Part shown: one piece after another, positions 7,661-16,484 of the stretch
Layout of the letters: each line of letters starts with the position of its first letter
Numbering within the stretch: the first letter of the stretch is position 1
DNA from: an uncultured Lachnospiraceae bacterium
GTDB taxonomy: Bacteria > Bacillota > Clostridia > Lachnospirales > Lachnospiraceae
Assembly: GCA_949743325.1 (NCBI GenBank)
Contig: CATJTQ010000136.1
Span: 1-50,559, forward strand
DNA: 50,559 bases
Direction: 5' to 3'
Made by a program: the position numbers and the translations under genes
The notes under the pieces: model-generated
Told to the model about the DNA's origin: nothing
The model's input: the letters and a program-made list of their open reading frames with translations, nothing else
Databases searched by the model: none

Positions 7661-8584
7661 ATGCGTATATATTATAAGAAAGATAAATTATATCCTAATA
7701 AACTAAAAGAAATAGATGATGCACCCCTAAAACTGTATGTATTAGGTGAGCTTCCTAATGAAAACAAAAAGACGGTCGCAATAGTAGGCGCTAGGGAGTG
7801 TTCGCATTATGGCAGTCAGATGGCATATAAATATGCACAAATTTTAGCTGATGAGGGTGTACAGATAGTCAGCGGAATGGCTAGAGGAATAGATTCAGCA
7901 GCACATAGAGGGGCTTTGGAAGCAGGAGGGAAGACTTTTGCTATTATGGGTTGCGGTACTGATATTTGTTATCCCATACAGAATCGTGATTTATATGAGC
8001 AAATAAAGACTCACGGTGGAGTTATATCAGAATTTGAAAATGGGGAAAAACCCATATCTTGGCATTTCCCAATGAGAAATCGCATAATAAGCGCACTGTC
8101 TGATTTAATACTTGTTGTGGAGGCGAGAAGCAGGAGCGGATCTCTTATAACAGCAGACAGGGCGTTGGACTATGGAAAAGATGTCTTTGCCATTCCGGGA
8201 AGGGTAGGAGATTCGTTAAGTGAGGGCTGTAATCAGCTTATTTCTCAAGGTGCAGGAATTGCTTGGAACCCGCAAGAATTATTAGTATCTCTTTTTCACA
8301 AGAATTTCCAGAAAAAAGAACGAGTTTCTTCCTATAATAATAAATGCTTTAGTTTACAAGAAAACTCAGGACTAGGAAATGAAAAGTATCAACAAAAAAA
8401 TATTTCGGGTCTTGAAAGTAAAGAAAAAAAAGTGTATAGTTGTATGGGTTTATATCCAATACATGTAAATGAAATAGTTAAAATTACTGGATTAACTTTG
8501 GAAGAAGTGATGACAGCTTTGTTTTCTCTGGAAATACTTGATTTAGTAATTGAGACGACTAAAAACTATTATGCTGTGAGGTAA
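7661..8584 (+). CDS. dprA: DNA-processing protein DprA (short form)
   Basis: The 307-aa protein contains the Rossmann-like DprA/Smf core: VAIVGARECSHYG, IVSGMARGIDSAAHRGAL, FPMRNRIISALSD and EARSRSGSLITADRALDYG, the single-stranded-DNA and RecA-loading core, followed by a C-terminal winged-helix-like segment (about residues 245-305). DprA protects incoming single-stranded DNA and loads RecA during transformation. The usual N-terminal SAM/HhH-like domain is missing: the core begins almost at once and no in-frame upstream start exists before the comM stop. AAGGAG precedes the ATG by six bases. The region from about residue 225 to 245 looks like a variable linker. Confidence 0.93.
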   Translation: MRIYYKKDKLYPNKLKEIDDAPLKLYVLGELPNENKKTVAIVGARECSHYGSQMAYKYAQILADEGVQIVSGMARGIDSAAHRGALEAGGKTFAIMGCGTDICYPIQNRDLYEQIKTHGGVISEFENGEKPISWHFPMRNRIISALSDLILVVEARSRSGSLITADRALDYGKDVFAIPGRVGDSLSEGCNQLISQGAGIAWNPQELLVSLFHKNFQKKERVSSYNNKCFSLQENSGLGNEKYQQKNISGLESKEKKVYSCMGLYPIHVNEIVKITGLTLEEVMTALFSLEILDLVIETTKNYYAVR

Positions 8585-8589
8585 GTTAA

Positions 8590-10671
8590 ATGGCAAAGTA
8601 TCTTGTGATTGTGGAATCACCTGCAAAGGTAAAAACAATAAAAAAATTCCTCGGAAGCAATTATCAGGTAGTAGCTTCTAACGGTCATGTCAGAGATTTC
8701 CCAAAAAGTAAAATGGGGATAGATTTTGAGAATGATTATGAACCGCAGTATATAACTATTCGCGGAAAAGGGGAAATACTTGCAAAGTTAAGAAAAGAAG
8801 CTAAAAAAGCTGATAAAGTATTTCTTGCGACTGACCCTGACCGGGAGGGTGAAGCAATTTCGTGGCATTTGTCAAAATCATTAAAATTAGATGAAACTAA
8901 GATGTATAGAATAAGTTTTAATGAGATAACTAAAAATGCGGTAAAAGCTTCAATAAAACAGGGTCGGGAGATTGATATGAACCTTGTTGATGCGCAGCAG
9001 GCAAGAAGAATGTTAGATCGAATGGTGGGTTATAGAATTAGCCCGCTTCTCTGGGGTAAAGTAAAGAGAGGTTTAAGTGCAGGAAGGGTGCAATCAGTTG
9101 CCCTTCGTATTATATGTGATAGAGAAGAAGAAATAAATGCTTTTATTCCAGAAGAATATTGGACATTGGAAGCTGATTTTAACATTAAAGGTGAAAAAAA
9201 GCCAATTCATGCAAAATTCTATGGTACAGCGGCTGGTAAGAAAATTACAATTCGTTCTAAAGAAGAGATGGATGAAATTTTAAGGGCAATTGAAGGAAAG
9301 GATTGTAAAGTTTCAGAAGTTAAAAGAGGGAGTCGAAAAAAGAAAGCTCCTCTGCCATTTACAACAAGCACACTTCAGCAAGAGGCATCAAAAGTTTTAA
9401 ATTTTTCTACACAGAAAACTATGAGGTTGGCGCAGCAGCTCTATGAGGGCGTTGAAATAAAGGGTCAGGGGACTGTCGGAATAATCACATATTTGCGTAC
9501 TGATTCAACTAGAATATCAAATGAAGCGTTGGAAGCTTCAAAGGAATATATAGAAGAAAATTATGGAAAAAATTATGTAGCAAAAAGTACTGTGTCTAAA
9601 AAAGATAATAAGAAAATTCAAGATGCTCATGAGGCTATACGTCCTACAGATATATCTAGGACTCCGGCATCAGTAAAGGATTCTCTTTCCAGAGATCAAT
9701 TTAGGCTTTATCAGTTGATATGGAAAATGTTTACTGCAAGCAGAATGACATCTGCTGAGTATGAAACCACATCGGTTAAAATAGATGTTGGAGATTATAG
9801 GTTTACCGTGGCTGCTTCTAAACTTGTATTTGACGGTTTTATGTCCGTTTATATTATGTCTGATGATAAAGAAGAAGGCGTTAATACTCTTATAAAGGGT
9901 GTTGATAAGGATAGTGAGATTTCACTTATTGATACAGAAAGCAAACAGCACTTTACACAGCCTCCATCACATTATACAGAGGCAGCATTGGTAAAGACAT
10001 TGGAGGAATTAGGCATCGGAAGACCGAGTACTTATTCTCCTACAATTTCTACAATTATTGCGAGGCGTTATGTTGCCAAGGAAAACAAAAACCTGTATGT
10101 CACAGAGTTGGGAGAAGTAGTAAATTCTATTATGAAAGACTCGTTTACAAGTATTGTAGATGTTAATTTTACAGCCAACTTAGAATCTCTTTTTGATAAA
10201 ATTGGAGAAGGATCACTGCAGTGGAAAACTGTTATAAGAAATTTTTATCCTGATTTAAATGAGGCGGTAGAAATAGCTGAAAAAGAGTTAGAAAAAGTAG
10301 TAATAGCAGATGAAGTTACAGATGTGATTTGTGAAGAGTGCGGACGCAACATGGTAATTAAGTATGGACCACACGGAAAGTTTTTGGCTTGTCCTGCTTT
10401 TCCTGAATGCCGCAATACGAAGCCTTATTTGGAGAAAACCGGGGTGCCGTGTCCGGTATGCGGTAAAGATATTGTTCTTAAAAAAACTAAAAAAGGACGT
10501 AAATATTATGGTTGTGAAGATAATCCTGAATGTGAGTTTATGTCATGGCAGAAACCATCATTAAAAAAATGTCCAAATTGTGGAGGTGTTTTGCTGGAAA
10601 AAGGTAATAAACTTGCATGTATGGATAATCAGTGTGGTTATACAGAGGTTGTAAAAAAGAAAAAAGAATAA
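8590..10671 (+). CDS. topA: DNA topoisomerase I (type IA)
   Basis: This 693-aa enzyme relaxes negatively supercoiled DNA by transient single-strand cleavage. The N-terminal Toprim domain is clear (VIVESPAKVKTIKKFLG and ATDPDREGEAIS), and the active-site tyrosine is predicted as Tyr301 in IITYLRTDSTRIS. The C-terminus has three zinc-ribbon modules with four cysteines each: CEEC...C...C, CPVC...C...C and CPNC...C...C (about residues 580-685). Length matches Firmicute TopA. The ATG at 8590 lies just after the dprA stop with GAGGT upstream, so dprA and topA are co-transcribed, as in Bacillus. Confidence 0.97.
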   Translation: MAKYLVIVESPAKVKTIKKFLGSNYQVVASNGHVRDFPKSKMGIDFENDYEPQYITIRGKGEILAKLRKEAKKADKVFLATDPDREGEAISWHLSKSLKLDETKMYRISFNEITKNAVKASIKQGREIDMNLVDAQQARRMLDRMVGYRISPLLWGKVKRGLSAGRVQSVALRIICDREEEINAFIPEEYWTLEADFNIKGEKKPIHAKFYGTAAGKKITIRSKEEMDEILRAIEGKDCKVSEVKRGSRKKKAPLPFTTSTLQQEASKVLNFSTQKTMRLAQQLYEGVEIKGQGTVGIITYLRTDSTRISNEALEASKEYIEENYGKNYVAKSTVSKKDNKKIQDAHEAIRPTDISRTPASVKDSLSRDQFRLYQLIWKMFTASRMTSAEYETTSVKIDVGDYRFTVAASKLVFDGFMSVYIMSDDKEEGVNTLIKGVDKDSEISLIDTESKQHFTQPPSHYTEAALVKTLEELGIGRPSTYSPTISTIIARRYVAKENKNLYVTELGEVVNSIMKDSFTSIVDVNFTANLESLFDKIGEGSLQWKTVIRNFYPDLNEAVEIAEKELEKVVIADEVTDVICEECGRNMVIKYGPHGKFLACPAFPECRNTKPYLEKTGVPCPVCGKDIVLKKTKKGRKYYGCEDNPECEFMSWQKPSLKKCPNCGGVLLEKGNKLACMDNQCGYTEVVKKKKE

Positions 10672-10807
10672 ACATGTTTTATAGTTTTTTTTGCTTTTGT
10701 TAGAATATAATAAAATTATTTGTTTTACGTTGTGAATATTGTTGATTTTTTTGTGTGTATATGTTAATATAATGTAAACTATAGCTTCATGAACAGCCAA
10801 TTGACAG

Positions 10808-10840
10808 ACAACTTTGCTGTAAGGATTAACAGCTTGTTGT
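10808..10840 (+). promoter_or_regulatory. imperfect hairpin in the codY leader
   Basis: ACAAC (10808-10812) and GCTGT (10816-10820) pair with ACAGC (10829-10833) and GTTGT (10836-10840), leaving an 8-base loop and a small internal loop. It ends just before the AGGAGG site of codY. A TATAAT sits at 10768-10773 but no matching -35 was found. The hairpin may affect codY translation or be incidental. Confidence 0.3.
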
Positions 10841-10857
10841 AGTTAGGAGGTGCAAAA

Positions 10858-11640
10858 ATGAGTGTTCAATTATTAGACAAGACAAGAAAGATTAATAAGC
10901 TTCTTCACAACAATAATTCTTCAAAAGTGGTGTTTAATGATATTTGTCAGGTTCTTACAGAGACGCTTGTATCAAATATACTTGTGATAAGTAAGAAGGG
11001 TAAAATACTTGGCATGAGTGTATGTGATGGAATTGAAGCGATTACAGAAATGATAGATGATAAAGTAGGGGGACATATAGACCCACTATTAAATGAAAGG
11101 CTGCTTGGTGTACTTTCGACTAAAGAAAATGTAAATCTGATGACTCTTGGTTTTGTTTCAGATAATGTCGTACAATATCAGGCAATAATTACTCCTATTG
11201 ATATAGCAGGGGAGCGCCTGGGAACATTGTTTATTTACAAATGCAGTGATCAGTACGATATAGATGATATAATACTGAGTGAATATGGGACGACAGTAGT
11301 TGGGCTTGAAATGATGAGATCAGTAAATGAAGAGAATGCAGAAGAAAAAAGAAAGATTCAGATTGTAAAATCAGCTATCAATACTCTATCATATTCAGAA
11401 CTTGAAGCTATTGTCCATATTTTTGATGAATTAGAAGGAAATGAAGGTGTTTTAGTTGCGAGTAAAATAGCTGACAGGGTTGGAATAACAAGGTCGGTTA
11501 TTGTAAATGCACTCAGGAAATTTGAGAGTGCAGGAGTAATTGAGTCTAGATCTTCAGGAATGAAGGGAACATATATAAGAGTGTTAAATGATGTTGTTTT
11601 TGAAGAACTTGAGAATATAGACTTAAAATCTGTCAGGTGA
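10858..11640 (+). CDS. codY: GTP-sensing global transcriptional regulator CodY
   Basis: The 260-aa protein matches CodY throughout: an N-terminal GAF domain that binds branched-chain amino acids (about residues 1-160, with ILVISKKGKILG), a linker helix, and a C-terminal winged helix-turn-helix (SKIADRVGITRSVIVNALRKFESAGVIESRSSGMKGTYI, about residues 203-243; shown as family-typical, positions approximate). CodY represses stationary-phase, nitrogen and motility genes when isoleucine/leucine/valine and GTP are plentiful. AGGAGG precedes the ATG. In Bacillus subtilis codY also lies immediately before flgB and represses the fla/che promoter; here the clpQ/clpY, xerC-like and trmFO genes that usually precede codY are absent. 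Confidence 0.96.
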   Translation: MSVQLLDKTRKINKLLHNNNSSKVVFNDICQVLTETLVSNILVISKKGKILGMSVCDGIEAITEMIDDKVGGHIDPLLNERLLGVLSTKENVNLMTLGFVSDNVVQYQAIITPIDIAGERLGTLFIYKCSDQYDIDDIILSEYGTTVVGLEMMRSVNEENAEEKRKIQIVKSAINTLSYSELEAIVHIFDELEGNEGVLVASKIADRVGITRSVIVNALRKFESAGVIESRSSGMKGTYIRVLNDVVFEELENIDLKSVR

Positions 11641-11648
11641 ATTTCTAC

Positions 11649-11690
11649 GAAAGCGTAAAATATTTTTTACGCTTTCATTTACTTTTTTCG
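11649..11690 (+). terminator. Rho-independent terminator of codY
   Basis: A perfect 12-bp stem (11649-11660 with 11665-11676, GAAAGCGTAAAA and its complement, loop TATT) is followed by ATTTACTTTTTTCG. It separates codY from the fla/che operon, so the operon needs its own promoter. Confidence 0.85.
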
Positions 11691-11697
11691 ACAAAAT

Positions 11698-11727
11698 CTG
11701 AAAAATTTTATTTTTGCAAAATTTTCT
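11698..11727. promoter_or_regulatory. possible CodY half-sites upstream of the fla/che promoter
   Basis: CTGAAAAATTT from 11698 and AATTTTCT at 11720-11727 resemble the two halves of the known CodY box (AATTTTCWGAAAATT), but no full 15-mer with few mismatches is present. The second half-site ends two bases before the -35 element. In such AT-rich DNA this could be chance. Confidence 0.25.
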
Positions 11728-11728
11728 A

Positions 11729-11757
11729 TTGTATCTTATTAAAAAAAGAGTTATAAT
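11729..11757 (+). promoter_or_regulatory. main promoter of the fla/che operon (sigma-A type)
   Basis: TTGTAT (11729-11734) and a perfect TATAAT (11752-11757) are 17 bp apart, giving a start near 11764 and a leader of about 50 nt before flgB. It follows the codY terminator directly. A sigma-28 type sequence was not found here. Confidence 0.75.
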
Positions 11758-11814
11758 GTTGCGAGAAGTAAAATGGTGAGTCAAATCGAATAAATTATAA
11801 GGAGATGGTAATTT

Positions 11815-12210
11815 GTGATTAGTACGGGAGTGTATGATTACATAGATGTTCTCGGAAAAGCCGCTGGGGCAAGCTGGTTAAGAAACGAGGTAATAAATAA
11901 TAATATAGCTAATGTTAATACTCCTTTTTATAAAAGACAGGATGTATCATTTGATGATATGTTGGCTATTGAGCTGAAGAAGACCGGTACAACACAGATA
12001 GATTTGGATAAAAGGGTGGCAGGAGCGGACAAGACACACCTTCAAGGACGAATTTATACTGATTCTACCGGTTATTCATATCGTATAGATGGAAATAATG
12101 TTGATATTGATACTGAGAATGTTGAGTTGGCTTCGAATGAAATTAAGTATTATGGTTTGGTTTCCAGTATCAATGCTGAGTTTGCAAGATTACAGAGTGT
12201 TATTAAATAG
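11815..12210 (+). CDS. flgB: flagellar proximal rod protein FlgB
   Basis: The 131-aa protein carries the rod/hook family N-terminal signature (about residues 20-40, NEVINNNIANVNTPFYKRQDV) and the C-terminal helix region with SSINAEFARLQSVIK. FlgB forms the part of the rod next to the MS ring and is exported through the flagellar type III system. It starts with GTG; AAGGAG lies about ten bases upstream and no ATG is better placed. It is the first gene of the operon and shares a short junction with flgC, whose AGGAGG overlaps its TAG stop. Confidence 0.95.
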   Translation: MISTGVYDYIDVLGKAAGASWLRNEVINNNIANVNTPFYKRQDVSFDDMLAIELKKTGTTQIDLDKRVAGADKTHLQGRIYTDSTGYSYRIDGNNVDIDTENVELASNEIKYYGLVSSINAEFARLQSVIK

Positions 12211-12221
12211 GAGGATTGACA

Positions 12222-12668
12222 ATGGCTTTATTTAACGCGTTTAATATAAATGCTTCAGGTATGACAGCGGAACGTTTCAGAACGGATATAATATCTCAAA
12301 ATATTGCGAATGTTGATACAACAAGAACAGAGGACGGTGAAGCGTACCGCAGAAAGACAGTTACGTTTGCGGAGAGAACAAAAACACCTTTTGCACATGT
12401 GCTTGACAGAGTTGTAAGCGCACATACACAAGGGACAGGGGTTAAAGTCACTTCAGTTTATGAAGATCATGAGAATGATATGAAGATGGTTTATGACCCA
12501 GCACATCCGGATGCCGATGAAAATGGATATGTAACTTATCCTAATGTTAATATGGTTACAGAAATGACTAATATGATAGATGCGACCCGTGCATATGAGG
12601 CGAATGTTACAGCTTTTGAGGCGAGCAAAGCTATGGCTGTTAAAGGTCTTGAAATTGCAGAGGGTTAA
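12222..12668 (+). CDS. flgC: flagellar proximal rod protein FlgC
   Basis: The 148-aa protein shows the FlgC N-terminal motif (NINASGMTAERFRTDIISQNIANVDT) and the C-terminal MVTEMTNMIDATRAYEANVTAFE motif of axial proteins; both are quoted in part only. It builds the proximal rod with FlgB and FliE. The ATG at 12222 lies seven bases after AGGAGG, so it is preferred over the in-frame TTG at 12216 that lies too close to that site. Confidence 0.96.
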   Translation: MALFNAFNINASGMTAERFRTDIISQNIANVDTTRTEDGEAYRRKTVTFAERTKTPFAHVLDRVVSAHTQGTGVKVTSVYEDHENDMKMVYDPAHPDADENGYVTYPNVNMVTEMTNMIDATRAYEANVTAFEASKAMAVKGLEIAEG

Positions 12669-12695
12669 TATTTTTTTGATTAGGAGGATTTTACA

Positions 12696-13022
12696 ATGGC
12701 AAATGGTGTTTTAGATGTTTCGGCACTGAATCCTGTGAATAGTGTCTCCACATATTCTAAATTATTTGAAAACTCAAAGAACAGAGATAATACTGATTTT
12801 GCGACAATTTTAAAAAATGCGATTGATGGTTCTTTGGGAAGTACACAGGCTCTTATAGATGAATCTGAGAATGCTGAGATAGATTTCGCTTTGGGAAATG
12901 CGAAAAGTACTGATGAGCTGGGAATTGCCCAGAGAAAAGCTTCGTTGGCTGTTTCATATACAGTAGCACTTAGAGACCGCTTTTTAGATGCGTATAAAGA
13001 GATAATGCAGATGCAGATATAA
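12696..13022 (+). CDS. fliE: flagellar hook-basal body protein FliE
   Basis: The 108-aa protein matches FliE, the adaptor that joins the MS ring to the rod. The conserved C-terminal half is visible (TDELGIAQRKASLAVSYTVA, then LRDRFLDAYKEIMQMQI). The N-terminus is variable as usual. AGGAGG precedes the ATG. It is the third gene of the operon in the standard flgB-flgC-fliE order, and it is among the first substrates of the flagellar exporter. Confidence 0.95.
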   Translation: MANGVLDVSALNPVNSVSTYSKLFENSKNRDNTDFATILKNAIDGSLGSTQALIDESENAEIDFALGNAKSTDELGIAQRKASLAVSYTVALRDRFLDAYKEIMQMQI

Positions 13023-13070
13023 AAGATTGATAGTATAATTTAGGGAAGATGAATAATTAGGAGATTACTC

Positions 13071-14663
13071 ATGGTGGAACGACTGAAAGAAATAGGAAAA
13101 CGAATATTAGAATGGTGGAAAAAATTTGATATTAAAAAGCGTGTTGCTATAATTAGCGCTATCGCTGCAGTAGTTCTGACCTTTGTTATACTGGGAATGG
13201 TGCTTACAAGAACAAAAATGGTTGATTTGATAACTTGTGAAAGTACTGCCGAGTCTTCAAAGATTAAAGAATTATTGGATGCAGCAGGAATAGAGAATAA
13301 AGTTTCGGATGATGGTTTGCGTATACAGGTTGATGAGGGGGATAAGTCTGCTGCGACGCTTGAATTGGGGGCCAATGGTTATCCTACAGCAGACTATGAT
13401 ATGAATTCTGTGTTCTCTGGCGGGTTTAGTGCGACAGAGAGCGATAAAGAAAAAAAGTACAATGCTTATGTTGAGTCAAAAATAGCTTCAGATTTATCTT
13501 CAATGGATTTGATAGATGAAGCTAAAGTTACATTATATGCAGCGGCAGATAATGGCACAATATATACTTTAGATGAAGAAGCTTTTGTCAGTGTATCATT
13601 AAAGTTAAATGATGAGATTGATGAGGATACTGCTGCAGGCCTGGCAAGATTTATTGCTACAGCAGTTGGAAATAAAGATACGTCTAATATTACTATTATG
13701 GATTATTCAGCTAAGCTTTTATTTTCTGGCGAGGCACCAGATAGTACGGGGATTGCTTCAAGCACAATGATGAGCCAGCTGAAAAAATCTACAGATCAGA
13801 TGAAATCGGCAGTTAAAGAAATTTTTCTTTCTCAGGGATATGATGCTGTAACAGTTGCTCCGCAGCTTAAATTGGATGCTTCAAAGAGCAGTGAGACATC
13901 AGTTGAGTATTCAGCCCCAGAGGGTCGAGATGAAGGAATGCTGGATTCAGAAGAGTGGTTTCGTTCAAATTCTACAAATGGTGTGAATGGGACTCCAGGT
14001 ACAGACTCTAATGATGATGCTACATACATGATTGAGACTGGCGGAGAAAGTTCCAGTGAGTCGGACGAAGGTAATAAAAAATATCTTCCTAATAGAAAAG
14101 AGACTACTACAGAACGTTCGGCTGGAAATATAATACCTGAAGAATCATCAATTTCTGTAGTTTTGACTAATTATGTATATTATGATGAAGATGAATTGAA
14201 AGCACAGGGAGAACTTGATGATATAACTTTTGATGAGTTTGTTGCTCAGAATAGAGGTCGTGTTCAGGTTGATGTTGATGATGAATTGATTAACTCTGTT
14301 TCAATGGCTACAGGTATCAATGCAGAAAATATTTCGGTGTTGTCATATGAGGAACCATTCTTCCAGCCTTCAACAGCTGGCGGACTTCCTTGGTCAATGA
14401 TATTGACAATAATTGTTCTGGTTCTGATTGTACTGCTTCTTGCATTTGTAGTATTCCGCAGTACAAGACCAGTAGTTGTAGAAGAAATTGAACCTGAAAC
14501 ATCTGTTGAAGATTTGATTGCTTCAACTACGTCCCCTCTGGAAGAGATTGAATATGACGAAGGAACGGAAGCTCTTAAGGCGATTAATAAATTTGTTGAT
14601 GAGAATCCGGAAGCAGTTGCACAATTACTTAGAAATTGGCTTAATGATGATTGGGGTGAATAG
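13071..14663 (+). CDS. fliF: flagellar MS-ring protein FliF
   Basis: The 530-aa FliF has one transmembrane helix near the N-terminus (about residues 24-45) and one near the C-terminus (about 440-462), with the large periplasm-side ring-building domains between, as in other FliF proteins. The C-terminal cytoplasmic tail ending in EAVAQLLRNWLNDDW is the FliG-binding motif. It forms the membrane ring on which rod, switch and exporter assemble. The region about residues 285-345 (Ser/Glu/Asp/Thr-rich) is a variable linker. AGGAG precedes the ATG; fliG follows after three bases. Confidence 0.96.
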   Translation: MVERLKEIGKRILEWWKKFDIKKRVAIISAIAAVVLTFVILGMVLTRTKMVDLITCESTAESSKIKELLDAAGIENKVSDDGLRIQVDEGDKSAATLELGANGYPTADYDMNSVFSGGFSATESDKEKKYNAYVESKIASDLSSMDLIDEAKVTLYAAADNGTIYTLDEEAFVSVSLKLNDEIDEDTAAGLARFIATAVGNKDTSNITIMDYSAKLLFSGEAPDSTGIASSTMMSQLKKSTDQMKSAVKEIFLSQGYDAVTVAPQLKLDASKSSETSVEYSAPEGRDEGMLDSEEWFRSNSTNGVNGTPGTDSNDDATYMIETGGESSSESDEGNKKYLPNRKETTTERSAGNIIPEESSISVVLTNYVYYDEDELKAQGELDDITFDEFVAQNRGRVQVDVDDELINSVSMATGINAENISVLSYEEPFFQPSTAGGLPWSMILTIIVLVLIVLLLAFVVFRSTRPVVVEEIEPETSVEDLIASTTSPLEEIEYDEGTEALKAINKFVDENPEAVAQLLRNWLNDDWGE

Positions 14664-14666
14664 ACT

Positions 14667-15674
14667 ATGGCAGCAGAAGATTTTAGTGGAGTACAGAAAG
14701 CAGCAATACTTTTAATAGCATTAGGTCCTGAAAAGTCAGCGTCTATTTTTAAACAGCTGAAGGAAGATGAGATTGAGGAATTGACGTTGGCCATTGCCAA
14801 CACAAGAAGTATATCAGCGGCAGTAAAAGAAGAGATTTTAAATGAGTTTTATCAGATTTGCCTTGCTCAGCAGTATATTGCAGAGGGTGGTATAAATTAT
14901 GCGAAAGAATTGTTAGAAAAATCATTTGGTACAGACCGTGCAATGGATGTTATCGGAAAACTTACTGCATCATTGCAGGTTCGTCCGTTTGAATTTATCA
15001 GAAAAACAGATGCATCTCAGTTGCTTAACTTTATTCAGGATGAACATCCTCAGACGATAGCGTTGATATTGTCTTATTTGTCGCCTAAACAGGCTGCTGC
15101 TATTGTAAGTGCAATACCTCCAAATAAACAGGCTGATGTTGCCAAGAGAATTGCACAGATGGATAGAACATCACCGGATGTTGTTCAGGAAGTGGAGAGG
15201 ATTTTGGAGAGAAAGCTTTCATCATTGGTAAATCAGGATTATACTATTATTGGTGGTGTAGATGCTATTGTTGAGATATTGAATACAGTAGACAGAGGAA
15301 CTGAAAAGCATATTATGGAGATTATGGAAATTGACGAACCTGAACTTGCAGAAGAAATTCGTAAGAAGATGTTCGTATTTGAAGATATTCTTATTCTGGA
15401 TGACCGTGCTATTCAGAGAGTTCTGCGAGATGTTGATAATAATGATCTGGCAATTGCTCTTAAAGGTTCAAATGAAGAGGTTCAGAATGTAATCTTTAAT
15501 AATCAGTCCAAACGACTTGCAACAATGATTAAAGAAGATATGGAATTTATGGGACCAGTTCGTATGAAGGATGTTGAGGAAGCACAGCAGAAAATTGTTA
15601 ATGTTATTAGAAAACTGGAGGATGCAGGAGAAATTGTTATCTCTCGTGGTGGAGGTGACGAAATCGTTGGCTAA
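14667..15674 (+). CDS. fliG: flagellar motor switch protein FliG
   Basis: The 335-aa protein aligns with FliG over its whole length: an N-terminal FliF-binding domain (SGVQKAAILLIALGPEKSA), the middle domain with DEHPQTIALILSYL, and a C-terminal torque-generating domain (FVFEDILILDDRAIQRVLRD) carrying the conserved charged residues that meet MotA. It sits on the cytoplasmic face of the MS ring. GGGGTGA upstream supports the ATG at 14667. Its last eight bases overlap the start of fliH. Confidence 0.97.
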   Translation: MAAEDFSGVQKAAILLIALGPEKSASIFKQLKEDEIEELTLAIANTRSISAAVKEEILNEFYQICLAQQYIAEGGINYAKELLEKSFGTDRAMDVIGKLTASLQVRPFEFIRKTDASQLLNFIQDEHPQTIALILSYLSPKQAAAIVSAIPPNKQADVAKRIAQMDRTSPDVVQEVERILERKLSSLVNQDYTIIGGVDAIVEILNTVDRGTEKHIMEIMEIDEPELAEEIRKKMFVFEDILILDDRAIQRVLRDVDNNDLAIALKGSNEEVQNVIFNNQSKRLATMIKEDMEFMGPVRMKDVEEAQQKIVNVIRKLEDAGEIVISRGGGDEIVG

Positions 15675-16461
15675 TAATCTGGTTAAATTTACACAAGTTA
15701 TTTGTGATGATGAAGATAAGAGAGTTATCAATTCTAATGAATTAATAGCTGAAAAAATTAAGGAATATATGAAGGACCATCAGGAAGATGATGAAAATTA
15801 TGCTGATGAGTTTTCAGAGCTGCTTGATTCTGAGAAGGTTGAAAAACTTTTAGAAGATAAAGATGAAGCGCTTGAAAGTGTTGAGAGAGAAGAAATTTTA
15901 GAGGAAGCAAGACAAGAAGCAGAGAGAATTTTGGAGCAAGCTAGGCAGGAAGCTGACATCTGTAAGCAGCAAGTTTATAATGATGCTGAAAAAGAGGGCT
16001 ACAACAGCGGATATTCAAAGGGATTAGAAGAGGCTGATCAGATGAAGAGGGCTGTTGAGCAGGAAAGGTTAAATCTGCAGCAAGATTATGAGAGAGAATT
16101 TGACAGAATGGAATCTGTGTTAGTTGATGCAATATTAGAAGTTGTTGAGAATGTGTTTCAGATTCAATTTGCTGAAAAAAGAGAATTTGTTATGCATTTA
16201 TTACAGGGTACTCTGAATAAGATTGAAGGTAGTAAAGATTACCTTATAAGAGTTTCGAAAGAAGATTTTACTGTTCTTACAGAGATGAAGAGTGAAATAC
16301 AATCTCAGCTGCCAAGAAATTCTTCTCTTGAGCTTGTGGAAGATTTGACTCTTACAAAAAATCAGTGCCTAATAGAGACTGACGGAGGAGTGTTTGACTG
16401 CAGTCTTGATACACAGATGGATAATCTTATATGTGATTTGCGTACATTATCAGGTTTATAA
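15667..16461 (+). CDS. fliH: flagellar assembly protein FliH
   Basis: FliH is the regulator/stator of the export ATPase FliI. The 264-aa protein has a long acidic coiled coil (about residues 60-150, with a near-repeat of the pattern EEARQEAERIL) and a C-terminal FliH/V-ATPase E-like domain. I place the start at the TTG at 15667: GGAGGTGA inside the end of fliG lies seven bases upstream, and the sequence before it in this frame is fliG read in another frame. The start overlaps the fliG stop, implying translational coupling. Family assignment rests on position and coiled-coil architecture as well as the C-terminal domain. Confidence 0.88.
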   Translation: MANNLVKFTQVICDDEDKRVINSNELIAEKIKEYMKDHQEDDENYADEFSELLDSEKVEKLLEDKDEALESVEREEILEEARQEAERILEQARQEADICKQQVYNDAEKEGYNSGYSKGLEEADQMKRAVEQERLNLQQDYEREFDRMESVLVDAILEVVENVFQIQFAEKREFVMHLLQGTLNKIEGSKDYLIRVSKEDFTVLTEMKSEIQSQLPRNSSLELVEDLTLTKNQCLIETDGGVFDCSLDTQMDNLICDLRTLSGL

Positions 16462-16484
16462 GACAAGAAAGTTGGAGATAAGAT

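Noticed and set aside
11692-11727. A full CodY box upstream of flgB
   Set aside because: The best 15-base alignment has about five mismatches; only half-sites can be claimed.
14264-14803. 179-codon minus-strand frame opposite fliF/fliG
   Set aside because: Serine-rich shadow frame lying over two well-conserved genes; no ribosome binding site.
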